From Comamonadaceae bacterium (lineage in GTDB: Bacteria; Pseudomonadota; Gammaproteobacteria; Burkholderiales; Burkholderiaceae_C): DNA of 51,897 nt. The position numbers and the translations under genes were made by a program. Positions 16,832 to 25,170 of this stretch are shown here, piece by piece. Under the pieces are notes generated by a model, which saw only the letters and a program-made list of their open reading frames with translations, was not told the origin of the DNA and made no database searches. The stretch covers positions 1 to 51,897 of the forward strand of contig CANFHZ010000006.1 of assembly GCA_947446885.1 (NCBI GenBank), read 5' to 3'. Every line of letters starts with the position of its first letter. Within the stretch, counting starts at the first letter, position 1.

Positions 16832-18139
16832 TTAGGCAATCCAGATCGCCCGGAAGTCGTTCACGTTGGTGTGGGTCGGGCCGGTCACCACCAGGTCGCC
16901 CAGTGCGTGGAAAAACCCGTAGGCATCATTGCGATCCAGGTGGTCTGCCAGACTGAGTCCCGCAGCGCGGGCACGTTGCAGGGTGTCCGGACCTACACAG
17001 GCGCCGGCGTTGTCTTCGACGCCGTCTATGCCGTCCGTGTCCGCAGCCAGCGCCCACACGCCCGGCATGCCCTGCAGCGCTTGCGCCAGCCCCATGCAGA
17101 ACTCACCCGCACGCCCGCCGCGCCCGCGTGGCGCACCGGGTGCGCGCGGGCGGATGGTGACCGTGGTCTCGCCGCCGCTGAGCACGACGCAGGGCTTGGG
17201 GAAAGGGCCACGTCCCTGCGCCACCGCGCGCGCCAAAGCTGCATGAACTTTGGCAACTTCACGCGATTCGCCTTCCATGGCATCGCTCAAAACAAATGCC
17301 TCCAAGCCGTAACTGCGCGCCAACGCCGCTGCGGCATCCAGTGATCGCTGCGGCGCTGCGATGACTTCCACCTGCGCCCGCGCCAAGGCCGCATCACCCG
17401 GCTTGGGCGTCTCCAGTGCGCCTGTCTCCAGCGCCATTTGAATTCCGGGCGGAACCGCGATGCCGTAACGCCGCAGAATCGCCAGCGCGTCAGCGCAGCT
17501 TGTGGCATCGGCAACCGTGGGGCCGCTGCCGATTACCGACGGATCATCACCGGGCACGTCGCTGATCGCCAGGGTCAATACCCGCGCCGGGGCGCAGGCC
17601 TGGGCCAGGCGCCCGCCCTTGATGCGGGAGAGGTGCTTGCGCACGCAGTTCATCTCGTCAATGGCGGCACCGCAGTCCAGAAGCTGGCGGTTGATCTGCT
17701 GCTTGGCGTCAAAGTCCAGTCCGTCTGCGGGCAGGGTCAGCAGCGCCGATGCGCCGCCCGACATCAGGCAAATCACCAAGTCGTCGGCCGTCAGTCCCTG
17801 GGTGAGTGCGAGGATGCGCGCCGCCGCGGCCAGTCCGGCGGCATCGGGGACGGGGTGGGAAGCTTCCACAATCTCCACCCGCACGGGGACGCCGGGTGCG
17901 CGCTCCGGGGTATGGCCGTAGCGGGTCACCACCAAACCGGACATGGGGGCATCGGCAGGCCAGGCCGCCTCCAGCGCATGCACCATGGCACCGGCCGCTT
18001 TGCCCGCACCCAGGACCAGCGTGCGGCCAGCAGGAGGTGGTGGCAGGTGGGCGGCCAGGGTGTGGCTGGGCATGGCACTGTGTATGGCGGCGCGGAACAG
18101 TGCCAGAAGTCCGTCGCGGGGGGATGGGATGCTCATCAT
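16832..18139 (-). CDS. ttuD: Glycerate 2-kinase (TtuD/GckA, MOFRL family)
   Basis: Phosphorylates D-glycerate, typically from hydroxypyruvate/tartronate, tartrate or serine-cycle flux, to 2-phosphoglycerate. The 435-residue protein has the N-terminal GAGKAAGAM loop, CLMSGGASALLTLPA, the DEMNCVRKHLSRIKGGRLA stretch with conserved Lys and Arg, the ISDVPGDDPSVIGSGPT signature, and the C-terminal MOFRL domain (SGGETTVTIR, ADTDGIDGVEDNAGA). Two ATG codons occur in tandem at the start, and the first is six bases after a TATATT hexamer. No Shine-Dalgarno sequence is present. It stands alone; no tartrate or glyoxylate genes are adjacent. Confidence 0.93.
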   Translation of the reverse strand: MMSIPSPRDGLLALFRAAIHSAMPSHTLAAHLPPPPAGRTLVLGAGKAAGAMVHALEAAWPADAPMSGLVVTRYGHTPERAPGVPVRVEIVEASHPVPDAAGLAAAARILALTQGLTADDLVICLMSGGASALLTLPADGLDFDAKQQINRQLLDCGAAIDEMNCVRKHLSRIKGGRLAQACAPARVLTLAISDVPGDDPSVIGSGPTVADATSCADALAILRRYGIAVPPGIQMALETGALETPKPGDAALARAQVEVIAAPQRSLDAAAALARSYGLEAFVLSDAMEGESREVAKVHAALARAVAQGRGPFPKPCVVLSGGETTVTIRPRAPGAPRGRGGRAGEFCMGLAQALQGMPGVWALAADTDGIDGVEDNAGACVGPDTLQRARAAGLSLADHLDRNDAYGFFHALGDLVVTGPTHTNVNDFRAIWIA

Positions 18140-18145
18140 GGCCCC

Positions 18146-18151
18146 AATATA
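18146..18151 (-). promoter_or_regulatory. Candidate -10 (TATATT) of glycerate kinase, leaderless geometry
   Basis: On the minus strand TATATT is followed by six bases (GGGGCC) and then ATGATG. Initiation at normal spacing would fall on the first base of the first ATG. No recognisable -35 element is present. Confidence 0.45.
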
Positions 18152-18203
18152 CTGCGCCGCATTCCGACCGCTGTTGCGGCTCTTTTGAGAACGGACGACT
18201 GCT

Positions 18204-19136
18204 ATGGATTACGCCGCATCGCACCGCCGCGCAGTACCGCCCGCCCCACGGACCGGGCGCATGCTGGGTCGCCTGGCGTTGGCGCTTGCCCTGCTTGCGC
18301 TCGCCTCGTGTTCCATGCAACGCAGCCCAGAGCGGCCTGTAGCCCACGCGCCGAGCACCCGTCCGGCCTTGGCAACGTCGACACCCATCACACCGGAACC
18401 CACCAGCCCGCCACCCGCTGCCCCTGCAGCACCGACCTTGCCGGACAGCACGCCTGAACAGGCAAGCGAAACAACACACGCAAGCGCGGCCACGCCGCTA
18501 CCCGCACCGGAGCCCGAGCCGAACCCCCCATCCGAACCCCACCCAGCGCACCCGGCCGCTGCGCAGCCCGAACCTGTAGCGGAGATGGACGCGGCACCGT
18601 CGGCTGCTGCAACGCCTTCCCCGGACCCGTCGGTGCCAGCGGATCCGCCAGCCGAAGCACCCGAGTCGCCGGTGCTGGCAGCGATCAACAGCGCGTCCTC
18701 AGACGACGGGAACAGCGCTCTGGCGAAGCCTGCTCCCGCACACACGCCAAACGAATCAACCGGTGTGCCCAAGTCTGCTCCGCGGCACACCCTGGTATCC
18801 GCAGCGCGCAGCCCGCGCGAATACCGGTACGACGGCGCACAGCACATTTACCGCCATCTGCCGGAGCGGATTTTTGTGGGCAAACTGCCGCGCCTGCTTT
18901 TTGCGGTGGGGGTCATCAATATCGAAATCGATACCCGTGGCGATGTCGCAGCCATTCAATGGGCCCGCGCCCCGCGCAACGCACCGCGCGTGATGGACGA
19001 AATTGAACGTCTGGTGCGCGCTGCGGCTCCCTACCCTGCACCGGTGCACATGGGTAGCGTGACCTACACCGATACCTGGCTGTGGGACAAGAGCGGGCGC
19101 TTCCAGCTCGATACCCTGACCCAGGGGCAGGATTAG
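18204..19136 (+). CDS. Proline-rich putative lipoprotein with TonB-like C-terminal domain
   Basis: A 310-residue protein of unknown function. Residues about 20-36 form a hydrophobic signal ending in a lipobox-like LASC, so it may be a lipoprotein. If so, ATG at 18261 (MLGRLALA) could also be the start. Residues about 40-200 are a low-complexity Pro/Ala/Glu/Ser linker with PEPEP-like runs, long enough to span part of the periplasm. The C-terminal 100 residues are folded-looking (EYRYDGAQHIYRHLPERIF, INIEIDTRGDVAAIQWARAP, VTYTDTWLWDKSGRFQLDTL) and resemble TonB-like or energy-transducer C-terminal domains. No partner ExbB/ExbD genes are nearby. It is convergent with the helicase gene, 39 bp away. 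Confidence 0.75.
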   Translation: MDYAASHRRAVPPAPRTGRMLGRLALALALLALASCSMQRSPERPVAHAPSTRPALATSTPITPEPTSPPPAAPAAPTLPDSTPEQASETTHASAATPLPAPEPEPNPPSEPHPAHPAAAQPEPVAEMDAAPSAAATPSPDPSVPADPPAEAPESPVLAAINSASSDDGNSALAKPAPAHTPNESTGVPKSAPRHTLVSAARSPREYRYDGAQHIYRHLPERIFVGKLPRLLFAVGVINIEIDTRGDVAAIQWARAPRNAPRVMDEIERLVRAAAPYPAPVHMGSVTYTDTWLWDKSGRFQLDTLTQGQD

Positions 19137-19175
19137 CCAATCAAGCGCCGCGATCCCCCGCAGGCGGCCCCTCGG

Positions 19176-21305
19176 TCAGCCCGCTGACTGGGCTGCCCGT
19201 GCCGCGAATTCGGCGCGCAAGGCCCGCAATTTTTCACGCGGGTCTTCTTTGATGGTGGTCTGATCCAAAGCCATCTCGGCGATGAAACGGCTGGGTTGGG
19301 CGGCAAGCAGATCGCGCCCCTTTTTGCGGCGCTTGGTCCAGCTGACCGACAAGGTGCGCTGGGCGCGGGTGATGCCCACATACATCAGGCGGCGCTCTTC
19401 CTGCAAGCGCTCGGCGTTCTCCAGGTTGGCGGCTTCGTCGGCGTGCGTGCTGCCACCGGGTTTGTCGGCGCCATCGTCCATTTTGAAGGGCAGCATGCCC
19501 TCGGTCACTCCGACCAGCATCACATGCGGCCACTCCAAGCCCTTGGCTGCGTGCAGCGTGGACAGCGTGACCACGTTTTGGTCTTTCTCGCGCTCGTTCA
19601 AGGTAGAGAGCAGGGCAATGGTTTGGGCCACTTCCAGCAGGTTTTTCGAAGCCGTCTGCATCACCAGAATATCCTCATCCACCTGCCCGCCGCAGCGCTG
19701 CGCCATCCATTCGCAAAACTCCATCACGTTGGCCCATTTGGCGGCGGCAATTTGCGGACTGTCCTCGCAGTCATACAGGTGTTTTTCATAGGCGATTTCC
19801 TGCAACCAGGCATGCAAAAAGGCCAGCGCGTCTTCGGCACCTTGGGTTTGGCGGGCACGGAATTGCAGGTCGTTCACAAAGCGGCCGAACTCGTGCAGGC
19901 TGCCAACGGCGCGGGCCGGCAAGGCGGCGCCCAGCGACGATGCGAACAGGGCCTCAAACAGGCTGATCTTGTAACGCGTGGCAAAGCTGCCCAGGCTGCC
20001 CAGCGTCTGGTGGCCGATGCCGCGTTTGGGGCTGGTAATAGAGCGCAAAAAAGCAGGGTCATCGTCGTTGTTAGCCCACAGGCGGAACCACGCGCACAGG
20101 TCACGAATTTCAGCCCGGTCAAAAAAGCTCTGGCCGCCTGAGACCTTGTAGGGAATGGCCGCTTTGCGCAAAGCCTTTTCCAGCGGTTTGGACAGATGGT
20201 TGGCGCGGTACAAGACCGCAAAATCGCGCAACTCTTTGAACTGCGGACCGGGCTGTGCCACACCATCGGCACGCAGGCTTTGGATGCGGGCCACCACCCG
20301 CTCGGCTTCATGGTCTTCGGTGTCGGCGTCCACCACCCGGACCGGTTCGCCCTCGCCCAGATCGCTCCAGAGGTTTTTCGGATACAGCTTGGGGTTTGGG
20401 CCGATCACGTTATTGGCTGCGCGCAGGATGGCCGAGGTGCTGCGGTAGTTTTGCTCCAGCTTGATGACTTTGAGCGTGGGAAAGTCCTGGGGTAGCTGGC
20501 GCAGGTTGTCCAGCGTTGCGCCGCGCCAGCCGTAAATGCTCTGGTCGTCATCGCCCACCGCCGTGAAGCGGGCTGCGTCCTTGCCCGGCGACAGGCCGCC
20601 GTCGGGCTCGCAACCCACCAACAGCTTGAGCATGGCGTACTGCGTGGCATTGGTGTCCTGGTATTCATCCACCAGCACATGGCCCATTTGCGCCTGCCAC
20701 TGGGCACGCACCTCGGGATGGTCGCGCAGCAATTTGAGCGGCAAGCTGATGAGGTCGTCAAAGTCCACGCTCTGGTAGGCGCTCAGACGCTCTTCATAGC
20801 GGCCCATTACCACGGCGGCAATGCGCTGGCTGTCGTCAGCGGCCTGTGCCAGGGCTTGTTCGGCGTTCAGGCCCGCGCTTTTCCAGGCGCTGATGGTCCA
20901 CTGCCAGGCGCGCGCTGTGGCCGCGTCGGTGCTGCCACCGGCGTCCTTGAGGATGCTGGTCACGTCATCCGTGTCCAGAATGCTGAACTGCGGCTTGAGC
21001 CCGAGCACCGCACCATTGGCCCGCAGCATGCGCACACCCAGGGCATGGAAGGTACAAATCAGCACCTCGGAAGCCGCCCGCCCAATCAGAGCCTTGGCGC
21101 GCTCGCGCATTTCGGCCGCAGCCTTGTTGGTAAAGGTGATAGCGGCCACGCGGTTGGCAGGCATGCCCGCCTGGATCAGGCGGGCTACTTTGTGGGTGAT
21201 GACGCGCGTCTTGCCCGAACCGGCACCCGCCAGCACCAGCAAGGGGCCGTGCATGTAGTTGACCGCCTCTTGCTGGGCGGTGTTCATGGCGGGGGCAGTG
21301 GACAT
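19176..21305 (-). CDS. UvrD/Rep-family ATP-dependent 3'-5' DNA helicase
   Basis: Superfamily 1A helicase of about 709 residues. Walker A GAGSGKTR is at residues 27-34 and is preceded by the Q-motif region MNTAQQEAV. The Walker B-type VDEYQDTN, motif III QSIYGWRGA, motif IV QNYRS, motif V STLHAAKGLEWPHV and motif VI EERRLMYVGITRAQ are all visible. Length and absence of a long C-terminal tail fit Rep/UvrD-like housekeeping helicases that unwind DNA during repair or restart. The start is uncertain: ATG at 21305 (MSTAPAMNT) is used, with ATG at 21287 as an alternative. The longer frame upstream lacks similarity. It is divergent from the AEC permease. Confidence 0.92.
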   Translation of the reverse strand: MSTAPAMNTAQQEAVNYMHGPLLVLAGAGSGKTRVITHKVARLIQAGMPANRVAAITFTNKAAAEMRERAKALIGRAASEVLICTFHALGVRMLRANGAVLGLKPQFSILDTDDVTSILKDAGGSTDAATARAWQWTISAWKSAGLNAEQALAQAADDSQRIAAVVMGRYEERLSAYQSVDFDDLISLPLKLLRDHPEVRAQWQAQMGHVLVDEYQDTNATQYAMLKLLVGCEPDGGLSPGKDAARFTAVGDDDQSIYGWRGATLDNLRQLPQDFPTLKVIKLEQNYRSTSAILRAANNVIGPNPKLYPKNLWSDLGEGEPVRVVDADTEDHEAERVVARIQSLRADGVAQPGPQFKELRDFAVLYRANHLSKPLEKALRKAAIPYKVSGGQSFFDRAEIRDLCAWFRLWANNDDDPAFLRSITSPKRGIGHQTLGSLGSFATRYKISLFEALFASSLGAALPARAVGSLHEFGRFVNDLQFRARQTQGAEDALAFLHAWLQEIAYEKHLYDCEDSPQIAAAKWANVMEFCEWMAQRCGGQVDEDILVMQTASKNLLEVAQTIALLSTLNEREKDQNVVTLSTLHAAKGLEWPHVMLVGVTEGMLPFKMDDGADKPGGSTHADEAANLENAERLQEERRLMYVGITRAQRTLSVSWTKRRKKGRDLLAAQPSRFIAEMALDQTTIKEDPREKLRALRAEFAARAAQSAG

Positions 21306-21428
21306 AGGAGGCTGAAAAATGGGACTGCTCGGGCGGAATACACCGCCTGGCGCGGGAGATGCGAGGTGCATCTTATCGCCTGCCATTGCCGCCGCAGCCC
21401 CTGCGGCAGGCACGGGGGGCCAAGCCTG

Positions 21429-21434
21429 CACAAT
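21429..21434 (+). promoter_or_regulatory. Candidate -10 (CACAAT) of AEC permease, leaderless geometry
   Basis: CACAAT is followed by six bases (CGGGTG) and then the permease ATG at 21441. No Shine-Dalgarno sequence and no clear -35 element are present. Confidence 0.4.
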
Positions 21435-21440
21435 CGGGTG

Positions 21441-22421
21441 ATGTTTGCGATTCTGAGCGTCACCTTTCCCTTCTTCGCCTTGGTTTTTTGCGGATTTTTT
21501 GCGGCCCGCAAGGGCTTGCTGCCGCTGGAGGCGATTCCAGGCCTCAACACCTTTGTTCTGTTTTTCGCCCTGCCCTGCATGCTGTTCCGGTTTGGATCCA
21601 GCACGCCGATCGCTGTGCTGCTGGATCCGGCGCTGGCGCTGGTCTACCTGGCCTGCGCGCTGTTGATGGTGACGCTGCTGGTGCTGCTGACCCGCAATGC
21701 GCAGCGCGGCGGACACATTGGCTGGAACGATGCGGCCATGGGCGCGCTGGTGGGGGCTTTTCCGAATACCGGTTTTATGGGAGTGCCTTTACTGGTGGCT
21801 TTTTTGGGAGCAGCGTCGGTCGGTCCCGCCATTCTGACCATCGTGGTCGACATCGTGCTGACCTCGTCGCTCTGTATTGCGCTCTCGCGCCTGGACCGTG
21901 GGGGCGGAGACGCCTGGGGGGCTGCGAAAAGCGCGCTCAGCGGCGTTGCGTCCAACCCCATGCCCTGGGCCATTTTGCTGGGTGCGGTGGCATCGGCCAG
22001 TGGCTTGGTACTGCCTGCCCCGCTGGCCGCGACGCTGGGTTTGTTGGCGGATAGCGCATCGCCCGTGGCATTGTTCACGCTGGGCGCGGTGTTGGCCCGC
22101 TCGCACATGCTGGCCTCGCAAGACGCAGCGCACGCCGTTGCGTGGCAGGACTTTGTTCCCATCGCACTGGCCAAGCTGCTGCTGCATCCCCTGCTCTTGC
22201 TGGGTCTGGCCTACGGCGCGCGGGCGCTGGGCTTGCCCTTGGAGCCGGCAGCGATCACCGTCGTCGTGCTGGTCGCCGCCCTGCCCAGCGCAGGTAATGT
22301 GACCCTGCTGGCCGAGCGCTTTGGTGCCAACAACGGGCGCATCGCGCGCATCATTTTGGTGTCCACGGTAGGCGCTTTTTTCACTTTCAGCGCGACCGTC
22401 GCGCTGCTGGTGGGGCGCTGA
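21441..22421 (+). CDS. AEC-family (auxin efflux carrier-like) transporter
   Basis: A 326-residue inner-membrane protein with about ten hydrophobic segments in the inverted 5+5 arrangement of the AEC family. Family features include FPFFALVFCGFFAARKGLLP at the N-terminus, GAFPNTGFMGVPLL (the conserved Asn-Thr-Gly-Phe motif in helix 4) and LPSAGNVTLLAERFG in the second half (the matching motif in helix 9). Bacterial AEC members carry organic acids such as malate or malonate; the substrate here is unknown. The ATG at 21441 begins right at the first membrane segment, as in relatives. It ends 20 bp from the convergent priA stop. Confidence 0.9.
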   Translation: MFAILSVTFPFFALVFCGFFAARKGLLPLEAIPGLNTFVLFFALPCMLFRFGSSTPIAVLLDPALALVYLACALLMVTLLVLLTRNAQRGGHIGWNDAAMGALVGAFPNTGFMGVPLLVAFLGAASVGPAILTIVVDIVLTSSLCIALSRLDRGGGDAWGAAKSALSGVASNPMPWAILLGAVASASGLVLPAPLAATLGLLADSASPVALFTLGAVLARSHMLASQDAAHAVAWQDFVPIALAKLLLHPLLLLGLAYGARALGLPLEPAAITVVVLVAALPSAGNVTLLAERFGANNGRIARIILVSTVGAFFTFSATVALLVGR

Positions 22422-22441
22422 CCACGGGTGCCAAGCGCCGC

Positions 22442-24604
22442 TCAGACCAGGGTCGGATCCACGTCAACCGCCCAGCGGATCAGGCCTTTGCAGGCCGCTA
22501 AGGTGCGGCTGCGGTGCAGGATGGGCTGCCAGGCCGAGAGAAATTTTTGCAGCGCCCCCCGGTTGGCGCTTTCGACCAGCATTTGGGCCCGCTCCACATT
22601 GGCTACACGCTGCATGCCCATAGGAACAGCGGGATACAAAAACACCGATTGCAAAATGTCCCCCCAGCCCTCCCAGGCCGCCATCTCGCTGCGCGCGGCC
22701 GCGCTGGCAGCCACCAGAAAAGCCTGTGCCGCTTCCTGCGTGCGCGCCTCGGAACGTACCAGTGCCTGAAAACTGAAGGGCGGCATACCGGCCTGCTGCC
22801 GTTCCTGCAACTGGCTCTGGGCAAAGGCCGGGTAGTCATAGTTTTTCAAGGCGGCATACAAGGGGTGGGCAGGCTGGTGCGTCTGTATCCAAACCTCGCT
22901 GTGCGCACCCATGCTGGCGTCACGTCCGGCGCGTCCTGCGACCTGCATTAAAAGGCTGAACAGGCGCTCGGGCGCGCGGTAATCCACCGAATACAAGGCG
23001 CCGTCGGGGTTGATCGCCGCCACCAAGGTCACGCGGCGAAAGTCATGGCCTTTGGCAATCATCTGGGTACCCACCAGGATGTCCACCTGGCCGTCATGCA
23101 CCGCCGCCATCTGGGTTTGCAAGGCACCTTTGAGGCGCGTGCTGTCGGCGTCAATGCGGGCGACACGCACAGGTTCACCCTGCGGAAATTGGGCGCTTTC
23201 TGAGCCGGGGCGGCGCACATCAGCCAGCAGCTCGCCGATGTGCTCCTCCACCAACTCGGTACCACGGCCCTGGGTACCAATATCCAGGTTGCCGCACTCC
23301 GGACAGGCCCGTGGCACCTTGTCGGTAAACCCGCAATGGTGGCAGCGCAGCGTGCGATCGATTTTGTGAAAAACCCGAAACGCACTGCAATGGCTGCAGG
23401 CGCTCTTCCAGCCGCAGGCATCGCAATGCAATACCGGGGCGTAGCCGCGCCGGTTGATAAACACCAAACACTGCTCACCACGGCCGATGCGCTGGCGCAT
23501 CGCGTCCAGCAGTGGCGGCGAGAAAACAGCCCCTTTGGGCTGGTGCGTCATGTCAACCCGCCGCACCAGAGGCAGGGCCAAATCACCCTGCCCCACGCGG
23601 CTGGGCATCAGCAGGCGCTCGTAGCGCCCACCCTCGGAAGCCTCGCGGCTGTGGTACCAACTCTCCAGCGAAGGGGTCGCCGATCCCAGGAGCACTTTTG
23701 CGCCGTCCAAGCGGCCACGGTACAGCGCCAGGTCGCGCGCCGAGTAACGCGAACCTTCGCTGCTTTTGTAGCTTGGATCATGTTCTTCGTCCACCACGAT
23801 CAAGCGCAGATGGGGCATGGAAGCAAACACCGCCATGCGGGTGCCCAACACAATGCGTGCCGGCCCCTGGTGCGCGGCAAGCCAACTGCGCAAGCGCTGC
23901 GGATTGCTCATGCCGCTATGCATGCTGACCACACTGGCTGCTCCGTACAAGGGTTCGAAACGGGCCCGAAAACGCGCCTCCAGCTGCGGCGTCAAATTGA
24001 TCTCGGGCACCATCACCAACACCTGGGCATCTGCGTCCTGCGCCAAAACCCGCATAGCTGCTTGCAAATACACCTCTGTCTTTCCACTGCCGGTTGCACC
24101 AAAAAGAAGAAAAGGACCATCACCCGCTTCAACGCGCGCCAAAACGTCTATCTGCTGCGGCGTCAAAACGGTCGTGTTCTCCTCATGCACGGGAGCGTGC
24201 TGCGCAGCGCGCTTAGCGGTCGCGGCAAACCGGCGGCCGAGTTGCTGCGCAGTAAGCGCACGCAACTGCGGCGGTAGCGCAGCCATCGCCACCTCGCCGG
24301 TCGAACGTTGGTAATACTGCGCGGTGAATGTGACGAGCTGACACCATTGGGGGCTAAGTGGCTGCAGCCCATCCAAAACACCGGCGATGGGGCGCAGGCT
24401 ATGCCCCGCATCTGCCGGTGGTGCGCTGTTCGCGCGATCCGGCTCCGGCGGTGCAATCCAGACCAGCCCCACGGTCTCCCGGCTTCCTAATGGAACACGC
24501 AGCAGGGTTCCAGGAGGGAGCAGCGTGTTACTGGCATAGGTCAAAACCGGCCCGATGGCCGCATGCGCTGGTGTGTGAACCAAAACCGGAATATGGTGAA
24601 CCAT
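22442..24604 (-). CDS. priA: Primosomal protein N' (replication restart helicase)
   Basis: PriA recognises stalled forks and reloads the replicative helicase. The 720-residue product has the N-terminal 3'-DNA-binding domain (VLVHTPAHAAIGPVLTY-like start), Walker A GATGSGKT at residues 169-176, the DEEHD Walker B box, and two zinc clusters in the CDACGWKSACSHC and CHHCGFTDKVPRACPECGN segments. VGTQMIAKGHDF and VAGRAGR complete the helicase motifs. The ATG giving MVHHIPV is chosen; a few upstream codons are open but unconserved. AACAAT lies seven bases before this ATG. In several Burkholderiales priA lies not far from the replication origin. Confidence 0.96.
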   Translation of the reverse strand: MVHHIPVLVHTPAHAAIGPVLTYASNTLLPPGTLLRVPLGSRETVGLVWIAPPEPDRANSAPPADAGHSLRPIAGVLDGLQPLSPQWCQLVTFTAQYYQRSTGEVAMAALPPQLRALTAQQLGRRFAATAKRAAQHAPVHEENTTVLTPQQIDVLARVEAGDGPFLLFGATGSGKTEVYLQAAMRVLAQDADAQVLVMVPEINLTPQLEARFRARFEPLYGAASVVSMHSGMSNPQRLRSWLAAHQGPARIVLGTRMAVFASMPHLRLIVVDEEHDPSYKSSEGSRYSARDLALYRGRLDGAKVLLGSATPSLESWYHSREASEGGRYERLLMPSRVGQGDLALPLVRRVDMTHQPKGAVFSPPLLDAMRQRIGRGEQCLVFINRRGYAPVLHCDACGWKSACSHCSAFRVFHKIDRTLRCHHCGFTDKVPRACPECGNLDIGTQGRGTELVEEHIGELLADVRRPGSESAQFPQGEPVRVARIDADSTRLKGALQTQMAAVHDGQVDILVGTQMIAKGHDFRRVTLVAAINPDGALYSVDYRAPERLFSLLMQVAGRAGRDASMGAHSEVWIQTHQPAHPLYAALKNYDYPAFAQSQLQERQQAGMPPFSFQALVRSEARTQEAAQAFLVAASAAARSEMAAWEGWGDILQSVFLYPAVPMGMQRVANVERAQMLVESANRGALQKFLSAWQPILHRSRTLAACKGLIRWAVDVDPTLV

Positions 24605-24719
24605 GGCACCGATTGTTAGCCAGTTCTGCAATCCGAGTTACTGCGGCCTATGGATGTGAATATGCGAAAACTGCGCTAAACCCTTGATTCATAAGGCGGC
24701 CAGCTTTGCCCACAGATTC

Positions 24720-24728
24720 TGTGGATAA
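24720..24728 (-). promoter_or_regulatory. DnaA box (perfect TTATCCACA on minus strand)
   Basis: The plus strand reads TGTGGATAA, an exact match to the consensus DnaA box. It forms the right arm of CCACAG-ATT-CTGTGG (24710-24724), so a degenerate box (TTGCCCACA) faces it on the other side. Confidence 0.6.
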
Positions 24729-24906
24729 CTTTGTTGATAGTCTCTGCCAGCGCCCCAACACCCTAGGCGTGACTGGGCAATGATTAGGTTGCTGAAAAAA
24801 TAGACAAAATAATAAAACGTTATTTATCAATTACTTAGGTACAAGCTCTGGTCAAAGTGAGAGGGCACCGGGACGTGGCATAAAGACAAAACACCTACAC
24901 GAAATT

Positions 24907-24915
24907 TGTGCATAA
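24907..24915 (-). promoter_or_regulatory. DnaA box (TTATGCACA on minus strand)
   Basis: The plus strand reads TGTGCATAA, fitting the TTATNCACA consensus. It lies 178 bp from the first box, on the other side of the AT-rich block. Confidence 0.5.
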
Positions 24916-25031
24916 GTCGCCGCCTTACGGACAACAATACTTGCAATTTGACGCAATTCAGTGACAGAAGCGGCGCGTAGCGCGCGGGCGGGGACTGCGA
25001 ATTCTGGCAAGCGATCTGCCTGCAAATGCCC

Positions 25032-25054
25032 AAACCGGCTGACCCAGCTGGTTT
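25032..25054 (+). other. Stable hairpin in leader of dynamin-like gene
   Basis: AAACCGGCTG pairs with CAGCTGGTTT over ten base pairs (one G-U on the plus-strand RNA) with a three-base ACC loop. TTGTT follows, giving a terminator- or attenuator-like shape. It could end a short transcript from the AT-rich block or attenuate the downstream gene. Confidence 0.45.
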
Positions 25055-25170
25055 TGTTCCCCACACGGCAGCGCGGGCCCAAGGGCGCTGCGCGCGCTGT
25101 CAGCGGCGGCACCCAGGCTGGAAAGGCGAGCCGCAGTTCCCGTGGACCGGCGCGGATAAGATAACTAAAC

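Larger units (their letters stand above)
24605..25170. other. 566-bp gene-free region between priA and the dynamin-like gene
   Basis: No convincing coding frame is present on either strand. The region contains an imperfect pair of inverted DnaA-box-like sequences around 24708-24728, a second DnaA-box match at 24907-24915, and an extremely AT-rich block at 24781-24840 (14 G/C in 60 bases, against a strongly GC-rich surround). It also holds a long hairpin at 25032-25054. The last 100 bp are GC-rich again, with several GCGC runs. TAAGAT at 25157-25162 could be the -10 for the downstream gene. Confidence 0.8.

Noticed and set aside
17438-18457. Open frame antisense to glycerate kinase
   Set aside because: It has no domain, and glycerate kinase signatures on the minus strand are continuous.
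24811-24824. AATAA-AACG-TTATT in the AT-rich block as a third LacI operator
   Set aside because: It shares the AAACGTTAT core with the two operators but lacks the outer TG and CA positions.
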